Below, one piece after another: positions 7,601 through 14,656 of a stretch of 34,802 nucleotides of DNA. The notes under the pieces were generated by a model. That model was not told the DNA's origin. It saw nothing but the letters and a program-made list of their open reading frames with translations, and ran no database searches. The DNA comes from DASPLH01 sp035627675 (GTDB lineage: Bacteria > Acidobacteriota > Terriglobia > Terriglobales > Acidobacteriaceae). The position numbers and the translations under genes were made by a program. How positions within the stretch are numbered: position 1 is the stretch's first letter; each line of letters starts with the position of its first letter. Location of the stretch: NCBI GenBank assembly GCA_035627675.1, contig DASPLH010000192.1, forward strand, positions 1 through 34,802, in the 5' to 3' direction.

Positions 7601-9646
7601 ATGAAGACCACACGGATCCTTGTCTGGAGTGCCATCGCCGTCCTCGGAGCGCTGTCACTGGCCACGATCGCCCTGCGCAGGGGTGAGTCGATCAACGCGA
7701 TGTGGCTGGTCACCGCCGCGCTTTGCAGTTACGCCCTCGGATATCGCTTCTATAGCAAGTTCGTGGCTGCGCGGGTATTAGCCCTCGACGCTCTTCGGGC
7801 CACTCCGGCCGAGCGGCTGGACAACGGGCGCGACTTCGTCCCGACCAACAAGTGGGTCGTCTTCGGACACCACTTTGCCGCCATTGCCGGTCCCGGACCT
7901 CTCGTCGGCCCCGTGCTGGCCGCGCAGTTCGGCTACCTGCCCGGAACCATCTGGATCATCGCGGGCGCGGTGCTGGGCGGATGCGTGCAGGACTTCGTCA
8001 TCCTGCTGTTCTCGGTGCGACGGGACGGCAAGTCCCTGACGGAGATGGCGCGCGACGAGATAGGACGTGTAGGCGGAGCGGTGGCGTTCCTGGCCGTGAT
8101 GTCGATCATCGTGATCCTGCTCGGGGCGGTTTCACTGATCGTCGTCAACGCCCTGAAGGGAAGTCCCTGGGGCACGTTCACGATTGCCGCGACCATGCCG
8201 ATTGCCGTGCTGATGGGCGTGTATCTCCGCCACCTCCGTCCAGGCAAGGTGCTGGAGGCCTCCGCCCTGGGATTCGTGCTGGTGCTGGCGGCCATCTGGG
8301 GCGGACAGTGGGTGGCGCATTCGCCCTACGCCGCATGGTTCACGTTCAGCGCACCGGTGCTGGCAATTGCCGTCATCGTGTATGGATTCGCGGCTTCGGC
8401 GCTCCCTGTGTGGCTGCTGCTGGCTCCTCGCGACTACCTCAGCACGTTCGTGAAATTGGGGACGATCGCGATACTCGCGATCGGAATCGTGGCCTTGCGT
8501 CCCACGCTGCACATGCCTCCGCTCACGCGGTTCATCGACGGCACGGGACCTGTGTTCGCCGGCACGATCTTCCCGTTCGCGTTCATCACCATCGCGTGCG
8601 GAGCCATCAGCGGCTTCCATTCGCTGATCGCGAGCGGCACCACGCCGAAACTTGTGCAACGCGAGAGCGAGACTCGGATGGTCGGCTACGGCGCAATGAT
8701 GGCCGAGTCGTTCGTTGGCGTGATGGCCGTCATCGCCGCCTGCGTGCTCGATCCGGGCGTGTATTTCGCCGTGAACAGTCCTGCGGGCATTGTTGGCGCT
8801 ACGCCGGCGCAGGCCGTCGGCACGATCACCGCGTGGGGATTCCCCGTGACGGCGGATCACATGGCAGGACTGGCGCGGGCGGTCGGAGAAGATACGCTCT
8901 TCAATCGGACGGGAGGCGCTCCGGCATTTGCCGTCGGAATGGCGCAGATCTTCTCGCACTCGCTCGGCGGACAGGCCATGATGGGCATCTGGTACCACTT
9001 CGCCATCATGTTCGAGGCGCTGTTCATCCTGACGGTTCTCGACGCAGGCACGCGGGTGGGCCGCTTCATGTTGCAGGACGGACTCGGGCACGTTTGGGCA
9101 CCCCTGGGCCGAACCAGTTGGTATCCAAGCATCGTTGCCACCAGCGCGCTGATCGTGGCGCTGTGGGGGTACTTCCTCTGGAACGGCGTGAAAGACCCCC
9201 TGGGCGGGATCAACACAGTGTGGCCGCTGTTCGGCATTGCCAATCAACTGCTGGCCACGGTGGCGCTTTGCGTGGCCACCACTATCGTTATCAAGTGCGG
9301 ACGAACGAAGTACGCGTGGGTCACCCTTGCTCCCCTGTGCTGGCTGGTGACTGTAACGTTCAGCGCCGCGTACCAGAAGATATTCAGTGCCAATCCTCGC
9401 GTCGGATTCCTTGCGCATGCGCAGTTGCTCGCGTCGCAAGTGGTGCCTCCGGCGAACGCGGCTGAGACTGCAAGGCTGATATTTAATGACCGCGTGAACG
9501 CCGCAGTCGCCGGAATACTGGTCGTGCTTGTGATCATGGTGCTGGCTGAGAGCCTGATCGAGTGGTTCAGGGTGCTCAGCGGACGGAAGCGGGCGCACAT
9601 ATCCGAGACGCCTTACGTTCGCAGCCGGTATGCGGAGGGCCAGTGA
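7601..9646 (+). CDS. cstA: carbon starvation protein CstA, peptide/pyruvate transporter
   Basis: This is an inner-membrane transporter of 681 residues with many hydrophobic helices (usual family length about 690-720). Diagnostic CstA blocks are present: NGRDFVPTNKWVVFGHHFAAIAGPGPLVGPVLAAQFGYLP near the N-terminus begins at about residue 76. Later blocks are GCVQDFVILLFSVRRDG, GAISGFHSLIASGTTPK and FEALFILTVLDAGTRVGRF. CstA proteins import peptides or pyruvate and are induced on carbon limitation in enteric bacteria. I start it at 7601; an ATG at 7553 would add 16 charged residues and lacks better support. Its stop overlaps the start of the ybdD-like gene by one base, so the pair is translationally coupled. 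Confidence 0.95.
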   Translation: MKTTRILVWSAIAVLGALSLATIALRRGESINAMWLVTAALCSYALGYRFYSKFVAARVLALDALRATPAERLDNGRDFVPTNKWVVFGHHFAAIAGPGPLVGPVLAAQFGYLPGTIWIIAGAVLGGCVQDFVILLFSVRRDGKSLTEMARDEIGRVGGAVAFLAVMSIIVILLGAVSLIVVNALKGSPWGTFTIAATMPIAVLMGVYLRHLRPGKVLEASALGFVLVLAAIWGGQWVAHSPYAAWFTFSAPVLAIAVIVYGFAASALPVWLLLAPRDYLSTFVKLGTIAILAIGIVALRPTLHMPPLTRFIDGTGPVFAGTIFPFAFITIACGAISGFHSLIASGTTPKLVQRESETRMVGYGAMMAESFVGVMAVIAACVLDPGVYFAVNSPAGIVGATPAQAVGTITAWGFPVTADHMAGLARAVGEDTLFNRTGGAPAFAVGMAQIFSHSLGGQAMMGIWYHFAIMFEALFILTVLDAGTRVGRFMLQDGLGHVWAPLGRTSWYPSIVATSALIVALWGYFLWNGVKDPLGGINTVWPLFGIANQLLATVALCVATTIVIKCGRTKYAWVTLAPLCWLVTVTFSAAYQKIFSANPRVGFLAHAQLLASQVVPPANAAETARLIFNDRVNAAVAGILVVLVIMVLAESLIEWFRVLSGRKRAHISETPYVRSRYAEGQ

Positions 9647-9822
9647 TGACGAACATCACGAGTGCGGCCCGCCTTATGTGGGAGGCTCTGCGCGAGATCT
9701 TCGACGAGAACGCCTACGCGCGCTTCCTCCGCTCGCATCGGCTCGAGGACTCGCGCGAATCGTACCGGCACTACCTGCGCGAGAGCGACGCCACTCGCGA
9801 GCGGCGTCCACGCTGTTGCTGA
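9646..9822 (+). CDS. YbdD/YjiX family small protein, CstA partner
   Basis: The protein has only 58 residues. It starts at ATG 9646, one base inside the cstA TGA stop. Features shared with the YbdD/YjiX family (DUF466) are a helical N-terminus, an aromatic Y-x-x-F segment (NAYARFLRSH), the YRHYLRE block and the terminal Cys-Cys (PRCC). E. coli YbdD and YjiX likewise end in RCC and lie directly downstream of CstA-type transporters (cstA and btsT), whose activity they are thought to support. The overlap implies stoichiometric translation with CstA. The identification rests on position, size and the end motif, and I am fairly confident. Confidence 0.82.
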   Translation: MTNITSAARLMWEALREIFDENAYARFLRSHRLEDSRESYRHYLRESDATRERRPRCC

Positions 9823-9871
9823 GGCGGGTGGCGGGCGATATTCACAGCTGGGTTTCGCGCGCGAATTCCGC

Positions 9872-9877
9872 TACACT
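9872..9877 (+). promoter_or_regulatory. possible -10 element of ruvC
   Basis: TACACT ends 6 bases before the ruvC ATG, and no purine-rich ribosome binding site is visible. If it is used, transcription would begin at or very near the start codon and give a leaderless mRNA. No convincing -35 is seen. Confidence 0.3.
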
Positions 9878-9883
9878 GCGCCC

Positions 9884-10381
9884 ATGCGGGTCATGGGTGT
9901 CGATTGCGGCGGCGAGTACACCGGGTACGGAGTGGTTGAGGGAACCGGCGCCGACCTGCGCTGCCTTGTTTCGGGAGCCATCAAGCTCTCGACCCGCGAA
10001 CCGCTGGAGCTCCGTCTGAACCGCATCTTCGACCGGCTCGGGGAACTGATTGCCGAGCACCAGCCGGAGGTGGTCGCAATCGAAGATGTCTTCTACGCCG
10101 CCAACGCCAAGTCAGCCTTGAAGCTCGGACACGTGCGTGGAGTCGCGATGCTGGCCGTTGCGCGAGCGGGGCTGCCGGTGGCGGCTTACGCGCCGCTGTC
10201 GATCAAGTCGGCCGTGGTTGGCTATGGGAAGGCCGAAAAGTCACAGGTGCAGGTCATGGTCACGCGGCTGCTGAAGTTGCCGTGCATTCCAGAACCGGCC
10301 GATGCTGCCGACGCCCTCGCAATCGCCATCTGCCACCTGCACACCGCAGCCACCTTGCGGCGGCAAGCCGCTGCGCGATAA
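9884..10381 (+). CDS. ruvC: crossover junction endodeoxyribonuclease RuvC
   Basis: This 165-residue Holliday-junction resolvase works as a dimer with RuvAB in recombination and repair. The RNase H-like fold is recognisable from MGVDCGGEYTGYGVV with catalytic Asp7, IEDVFYAANAKSALKLGHVRG with Glu67, and the C-terminal PADAADALAIAICH with Asp140 and Asp143. Length and order match the family (about 160-175 residues). The longest frame begins at 9662, but the extra 74 residues overlap ybdD and have no family counterpart, so the ATG at 9884 is preferred. ruvA and ruvB are not in this window. The next gene follows after 11 bp, which suggests a shared transcript. Confidence 0.95.
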   Translation: MRVMGVDCGGEYTGYGVVEGTGADLRCLVSGAIKLSTREPLELRLNRIFDRLGELIAEHQPEVVAIEDVFYAANAKSALKLGHVRGVAMLAVARAGLPVAAYAPLSIKSAVVGYGKAEKSQVQVMVTRLLKLPCIPEPADAADALAIAICHLHTAATLRRQAAAR

Positions 10382-10392
10382 CTTCATTGCGC

Positions 10393-11085
10393 ATGAAGCA
10401 CGCCTCGCGGAACCTCGCGCTCGCCTTTTTCCTTATCGCATCCGCTTCCACTCTTCTCGCGCAGGATGCAACCCTACAGGATCTCCAGCGCGGCGTGGCC
10501 AGGATCACTCTCGAGGTGAACTGGCCCGAGTCCGATCCGCAGTCGTACGTGATCGCGGTGGACTCCGCCGGACGAGCCAGCTACCGTTCGCAACCGCACC
10601 CGAACGGCGGCGCGTCCGAGGCTGAGCCGTACGAACTCAGCTTCACCATGAGCGAGGCCAGCCGCAACCGCGTGTTCGAGCTGGCCAAGACCTTGAACTA
10701 CTTCCGGGGAAGCCTCGACTACAAGGGCAAGCTCCGGGTTGCGAACACCGGCAAAAAGACGATCACCTACGAGCGGGACGGCACGCGCAGTTCCGCTGTC
10801 TACAACTGGTCGGAACGCAAGGAACTGATGGAACTGACCACGATGTTCCAGCGCATGTCCATGGCGTTCGAGTTCGGGCGCCGCATGGCGTACGCGAGAC
10901 GTTTCGACCGGCTGGGCGTAAACGACGAGTTGAAACGTCTGGAGCAGATGTACGACCAGGGTGAGGTACTCGAGATCCAGGCGATTGCCCCGGTGCTCCA
11001 GAAGGTGGCTGAGGACCGCAGCAGCATGAACATGACCCGGCAACGTGCACTGCGCCTGCTGAAGGTGGCCGAAGCGAGTAGGTAG
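10393..11085 (+). CDS. secreted protein of unknown function
   Basis: The product has 230 residues with a clear signal peptide (MKHASRNLALAFFLIASAST, cleavage after LLAQ). The mature part looks like an alpha/beta protein. Its first half has strands such as ARITLEVNWPESD and YVIAVDSAGRASYRS, and its second half is helical and charged (DRLGVNDELKRLEQMYDQGE). I do not recognise a family. The helical C-terminus ends in ALRLLKVAEASR. The gene starts 11 bp after ruvC, and a repeat-rich gap follows it. Codon choice resembles the neighbours, so there is no sign of recent transfer. It probably acts in the periplasm; nothing more can be said. Confidence 0.65.
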   Translation: MKHASRNLALAFFLIASASTLLAQDATLQDLQRGVARITLEVNWPESDPQSYVIAVDSAGRASYRSQPHPNGGASEAEPYELSFTMSEASRNRVFELAKTLNYFRGSLDYKGKLRVANTGKKTITYERDGTRSSAVYNWSERKELMELTTMFQRMSMAFEFGRRMAYARRFDRLGVNDELKRLEQMYDQGEVLEIQAIAPVLQKVAEDRSSMNMTRQRALRLLKVAEASR

Positions 11086-11160
11086 TTCGCTTACGTCAGC
11101 TGCTGAGCTAATAAGCTACTAAGCTACTAAGCTGGTAGCAGCTCGAGCCGCAACTACTCT

Positions 11161-11224
11161 CAGAACCTCAGAACCTCAGAACCTCAGAACCTCAGAACCT
11201 CAGAACCTCAGAACCTCAGAACCT
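11161..11224. repeat. eight perfect copies of octamer CAGAACCT
   Basis: The unit CAGAACCT is repeated eight times without a mismatch, 140 bp upstream of the FecR-protein start. Just before it, 11101-11150 holds shorter AGCTACTA-type repeats. Perfect arrays of this kind are prone to slipped-strand length change. The whole gap 11086-11364 has no credible gene. Confidence 0.92.
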
Positions 11225-11286
11225 TCCTCTCCCGTCCGCGTTGCGTTCCGTTGCAACTTCCCCCGATCAGGATGGGGACAACAGCG

Positions 11287-11307
11287 CAGGAACTGCGTAT
11301 ATTCCTG
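11287..11307. promoter_or_regulatory. operator-like inverted repeat upstream of the FecR gene
   Basis: CAGGAA (11287-11292) and TTCCTG (11302-11307) form a perfect 6-bp inverted repeat with a 9-bp spacer, 57 bp before the FecR start. The spacing would suit a dimeric DNA-binding protein. It matches no regulator consensus that I can name. Confidence 0.25.
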
Positions 11308-11364
11308 TCTTGAACCGAAACTTTACATTCCTGACCGGCTTCTAACCTTGGTAGAGGCATTCTT

Positions 11365-12810
11365 ATGAAGCATCGCAATCTGTTCGCGCTGGTCCTGTTG
11401 CTGGCCGCTGTGCCCGCATTTGCGGCGCCGCGCATCGTCCGCCTCAGCCATGTAAACGGCAACGTTCAGCTGGACCGTTCCGGTCAGGGGATCGAGCGGG
11501 CGATTCTCAACATGCCTATCACCGAGGGCATGCGCCTGCTGAGTGACGGGAGCGACGCGCGCGCCGAGGTTGAGTTCGAGAACGGCACCACGGTGCGTAT
11601 GGCCGGTCCCGCCGAGGTCGTCTTCCGTGAACTCGGACTGGCCTCGAACAACGAGGACAGGAGCAACGCCATCGAGGTCGTGCGCGGAACGGCGTATTTC
11701 GACGTCAAGCTCAAGGACAGCGAGTTCCGTGTCCTGTGGAACGGAGACACTCTCCGCGTGAAGGAGAACTCCCGGTTCAGGGTTGAAGCTTCGGATACGC
11801 GGGCCGATGCCGCGGTTTACAAGGGCGAGCTGGAACTGCAACGCGGAGGTGAGCGGGTCGAGATCGGAAAGAACGAGACCTTGCGGCTGGACCGCGACGA
11901 GCGCGACCGCCATTTTGTGGCCAGGAACATCACGCCGAGCGAATTCGACCAGTTCGACAAGGACCGGGAAAATTACCTGAGGGAGTACTCCAGGAGAGAG
12001 ACCTATCGCTACTCGAATTCCCCGTACTCGTACGGCATGAGCGATCTCAGCTACTACGGGCAGTACGTGCACCTGCCGTCGTACGGCTATGTTTGGCGTC
12101 CCTACGACGTCGGGATTGGCTGGGATCCGTTCAGCAATGGCAACTGGGCCTACTATCCCGGCGCAGGCTGGACGTGGGTCTCCGGGTATCCGTGGGGCTG
12201 GACGCCATATCGGTACGGGAGCTGGAGATATTTCAACACCATAGGTTGGGCATGGGTTCCCGGTGGGTATTCGAGGTGGAACTCGTACCCGGTCGTCGTT
12301 GGTCCGCCGCAGCACTGGCGGGCACCGCGTCCTCCGGAGCGGCGTCCACCTGCCGTAGGCGGAATGGTACCGATCCCGCGGGGTGTGGGACGTCCGGGCG
12401 GAACGCTGCCGGGATCCACGGGTGGGCCGGTTCCTATCCCTTCGGCCGGTGCGGTTCCGCGTCCTGGGAGCACGAGCACAGCGCCTAACGTCGTGGAGCC
12501 GAGACCGTCGGGAGGAATGGTTCCCGTCCCGAGGACCCGGAGGATCGAGGACGCCCCGAGAAGCGCCCCGATGGCCGCTCCACCCAGGCCTGTGAGGCCG
12601 GCAGAGCCGCCACGCTCCACGGGCGGAATGGTCCCGCAACCCCGGATCGAGCGCGCTGCGCCTCCTCCGAGGATGGAGGCCCCGAGGTCCAGGATGGAAG
12701 CGCCGCGCTCGGCACCCAGGATGGAAGCACCGCGCTCCGCGCCGCGTATGGAGAGCCCGAGAGGCGATCGCGGCGGAGGAATGGTTCCGGTGCCGCGGCG
12801 TTCCAGATAG
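11365..12810 (+). CDS. secreted FecR-domain protein with Tyr/Trp-rich and Pro-rich tail
   Basis: The protein has 481 residues in four parts. Residues 1-20 form a signal peptide. Residues 22-175 form a FecR-like beta domain (VNGNVQLDRSG, ARAEVEFENGTTVRM, VVRGTAYFDV). Residues 215-310 are very rich in Tyr, Trp and Gly (WAYYPGAGWTWVSGYPWGW), resembling the DUF6600-type regions of acidobacterial FecR proteins. Residues 320-481 are basic and Pro-rich with recurring GGMVPxPR modules (332, 383, 420 and 471) and three RMEAPRS-type units (436-464). With no sigma or TonB gene nearby, a classical FecR signalling role is unlikely; an envelope or surface-structural role is my inference. A bidirectional terminator follows. 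Confidence 0.8.
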   Translation: MKHRNLFALVLLLAAVPAFAAPRIVRLSHVNGNVQLDRSGQGIERAILNMPITEGMRLLSDGSDARAEVEFENGTTVRMAGPAEVVFRELGLASNNEDRSNAIEVVRGTAYFDVKLKDSEFRVLWNGDTLRVKENSRFRVEASDTRADAAVYKGELELQRGGERVEIGKNETLRLDRDERDRHFVARNITPSEFDQFDKDRENYLREYSRRETYRYSNSPYSYGMSDLSYYGQYVHLPSYGYVWRPYDVGIGWDPFSNGNWAYYPGAGWTWVSGYPWGWTPYRYGSWRYFNTIGWAWVPGGYSRWNSYPVVVGPPQHWRAPRPPERRPPAVGGMVPIPRGVGRPGGTLPGSTGGPVPIPSAGAVPRPGSTSTAPNVVEPRPSGGMVPVPRTRRIEDAPRSAPMAAPPRPVRPAEPPRSTGGMVPQPRIERAAPPPRMEAPRSRMEAPRSAPRMEAPRSAPRMESPRGDRGGGMVPVPRRSR

Positions 12811-12824
12811 CAGAGGGCAAAAAC

Positions 12825-12853
12825 AAGGGCGGCCAAGTCGGCCGCCCTTTTCG
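12825..12853. terminator. bidirectional terminator between the FecR and MEMO genes
   Basis: A perfect 10-bp stem (AAGGGCGGCC, 12825-12834, with GGCCGCCCTT, 12840-12849) surrounds an AAGTC loop. The T-run on the right, and the A-rich stretch on the left that reads as T on the other strand, let it serve both converging genes. Confidence 0.88.
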
Positions 12854-12867
12854 TTTCTGACGTGGTA

Positions 12868-13704
12868 TCAGGTGATCGCCACGCCCGCGTATCCGACTAC
12901 CTGGTGGCGGTCGCCAGAGACGTCTCCGGAGGTGGCGTATCTGATCAGCTCCGCGGACCTCGCCCCCAGGCGGCGTGCCGCCGTGAGCATGGCTACGGTT
13001 GGGCCGTATCCACACATGCTGATGTTGTAGTGCCGAACCGTGTCGTACAGCGCCTTGGGATCCAGCCGCAGAACCTCCTCGATCGCACGCCGGTCCTTGA
13101 CCCTCGTGACGTCATCGCTCTCGTAGTGGTTCATGTCGCTGGAGGCGAGAATCGTCGCGTGTACGCCCGTCTCGCTGATCGCCCGCGCGATGGCTACTCC
13201 CAGGGCGGCGAGGACTTCGAAGAGCCCCACACCCACCGTTATCGGCACAAACCGGAAGTCGGGGACAAGCACCTGGAGGAACGGCAATTGCACCTCCAAC
13301 GCGTGTTCGGAGCGGTGCGCAACCGTGTCCTCGACGATCAGCGGAAGAGACTTCTTGAGAGCCGCGGCCATGCGCTCGTCAATCTGCGCGTCCCCCAGGG
13401 GAGTGCGCCAGGTGCCCTGGGACATGATCGCCAGGGGTTCACCGCGGCCCGTGTGGTTGGGACATAGGATGATGAACCGCTTTGGCAGCTCGAGTGCGCC
13501 GTACACGGCACCTGCGACGTGTCCGGAGTACATATACCCGGCGTGGGGAACGACAGCCCCGAGGGCGCGCAACTTCTGTTTCGCTGGAACAACATACTGC
13601 TGTATGTCGGAGCGCAGCTCGTCGGGCTTGCCCGGGTAGAACTGTCCAGCAACTGCCGGAAGTCGAACCGTTGCGTTCATATTTGCGTTAGATGGCCGCG
13701 TCAC
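12868..13704 (-). CDS. amrB: MEMO family protein (AmmeMemoRadiSam system protein B)
   Basis: This 278-residue protein belongs to the MEMO/LigB-like dioxygenase fold. Family signatures are LPAVAGQFYPG near the N-terminus, VPHAGYMYSGHVAG (His54), LCPNHTG (His84), SSDMNHYE and MCGYGP, whose Cys is the third active-site residue in human MEMO1. In many bacteria it is encoded beside an AMMECR1 protein and a radical SAM enzyme. Neither is adjacent here; the radical SAM gene at 23768 looks unrelated. The start is a GTG at 13704 that overlaps the rsmA stop as GTGA; an ATG at 13680 is an alternative. The chemical role of the family is not settled. The family call is secure. Confidence 0.88.
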   Translation of the reverse strand: MTRPSNANMNATVRLPAVAGQFYPGKPDELRSDIQQYVVPAKQKLRALGAVVPHAGYMYSGHVAGAVYGALELPKRFIILCPNHTGRGEPLAIMSQGTWRTPLGDAQIDERMAAALKKSLPLIVEDTVAHRSEHALEVQLPFLQVLVPDFRFVPITVGVGLFEVLAALGVAIARAISETGVHATILASSDMNHYESDDVTRVKDRRAIEEVLRLDPKALYDTVRHYNISMCGYGPTVAMLTAARRLGARSAELIRYATSGDVSGDRHQVVGYAGVAIT

Positions 13705-14534
13705 TTCATGTGTGCGCCCGCAAGACTTCGATACAGCGCCGCCATTTGCGGCAGCTCGACGGCTTCCGCCCGGATGCCGCCTTCGAGCGATGCCTCGTCC
13801 AGTGCGCTCTCCACCAAAGGCTTATCGTAGTAGGCGCGCAGGTTATTGGCGAGCGTCTTGCGTTTCTGGCCGAAGAGCTTCTTCAGGAACTCGATGAAGC
13901 CGTTCTCCTCCACACCGAATTCCTCGAACCGGGGATGCACGTCGAGCCGCAACACGGCCGAGTGAACCTTCGGCGGCGGCGCGAACGCGCCCGGAGGCAA
14001 TGTGAAAAGCTTCTCGACCCGCGCATACATCTGGGCAGTGGCCGAGAGCAGCCCGTAATCGCGAACACCCGGCGTGGCGGCAATTCGCTCCGCCACTTCC
14101 AACTGCACCATGATGACGATCGACTCGATACATGGGTGAAAGCGGAACAGGTGCAGAAGGATGTCGCTGGTGATGTAGTAGGGAAGATTGCCGACGATGC
14201 GGGCCGTGGGACGTTCGCTGGGGCGCAGGTCGCGAAGCGGACCGGGACGGTTGCCGACCATGGTGGAGATGTCCACCGAGAGGATGTCTGCCTCGAGGAT
14301 CTCGACGTTGGGCTGGCGCGAGAACTTCATTCGGAGTTGTGCGGCGAGCACGCGGTCGAGTTCCACTGCAATCAGGCGTCCGGCGCGCGCCGCGAGCAGG
14401 TCCGTAAGCGCGGCCTTGCCCGGGCCGATTTCGACCACCGTGGTCTGCGAGATGTCTCCGAGCGCCTCGACGATCTTGTTCATCGCGCTGCGGTCGATGA
14501 GGAAGTTCTGTCCCAGTTTCGGTTTGGTCACCAT
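13701..14534 (-). CDS. rsmA: 16S rRNA dimethyladenosine transferase RsmA (KsgA)
   Basis: The enzyme (277 residues) dimethylates two adjacent adenines in the 3'-terminal hairpin of 16S rRNA, using S-adenosylmethionine, late in small-subunit assembly. The N-terminal KLGQNFLID motif, the SAM loop VVEIGPGKAALT, the acidic AVELDR and the catalytic NLPYYI motif (within RIVGNLPYYITSDILLHLF) are all present. The C-terminal helical domain (FGQKRKTLANNLRAYY) is intact. It overlaps the downstream MEMO gene by four bases, so the two are coupled. Its start faces glgA across 122 bp, with an inverted repeat between them. The ribosome binding site is weak. Confidence 0.95.
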   Translation of the reverse strand: MVTKPKLGQNFLIDRSAMNKIVEALGDISQTTVVEIGPGKAALTDLLAARAGRLIAVELDRVLAAQLRMKFSRQPNVEILEADILSVDISTMVGNRPGPLRDLRPSERPTARIVGNLPYYITSDILLHLFRFHPCIESIVIMVQLEVAERIAATPGVRDYGLLSATAQMYARVEKLFTLPPGAFAPPPKVHSAVLRLDVHPRFEEFGVEENGFIEFLKKLFGQKRKTLANNLRAYYDKPLVESALDEASLEGGIRAEAVELPQMAALYRSLAGAHMK

Positions 14535-14564
14535 CCGTCGTTGTATCTCATCCTATGTGTCATG

Positions 14565-14580
14565 CTACGAGACGTCGTAG
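14565..14580. promoter_or_regulatory. inverted repeat in the rsmA/glgA divergent region
   Basis: CTACGA (14565-14570) and TCGTAG (14575-14580) form a perfect 6-bp inverted repeat with a 4-bp centre. A -35-like TTGACC follows at 14582-14587, pointing toward glgA. It could be an operator controlling one or both genes; no regulator can be named. Confidence 0.3.
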
Positions 14581-14656
14581 TTTGACCGGCTTCGATTCTC
14601 AGCTTTAGACTCCAAGGTCGCCGTTCCATGCGGCGTTTCGGAGGAAGCTTCCGCAG

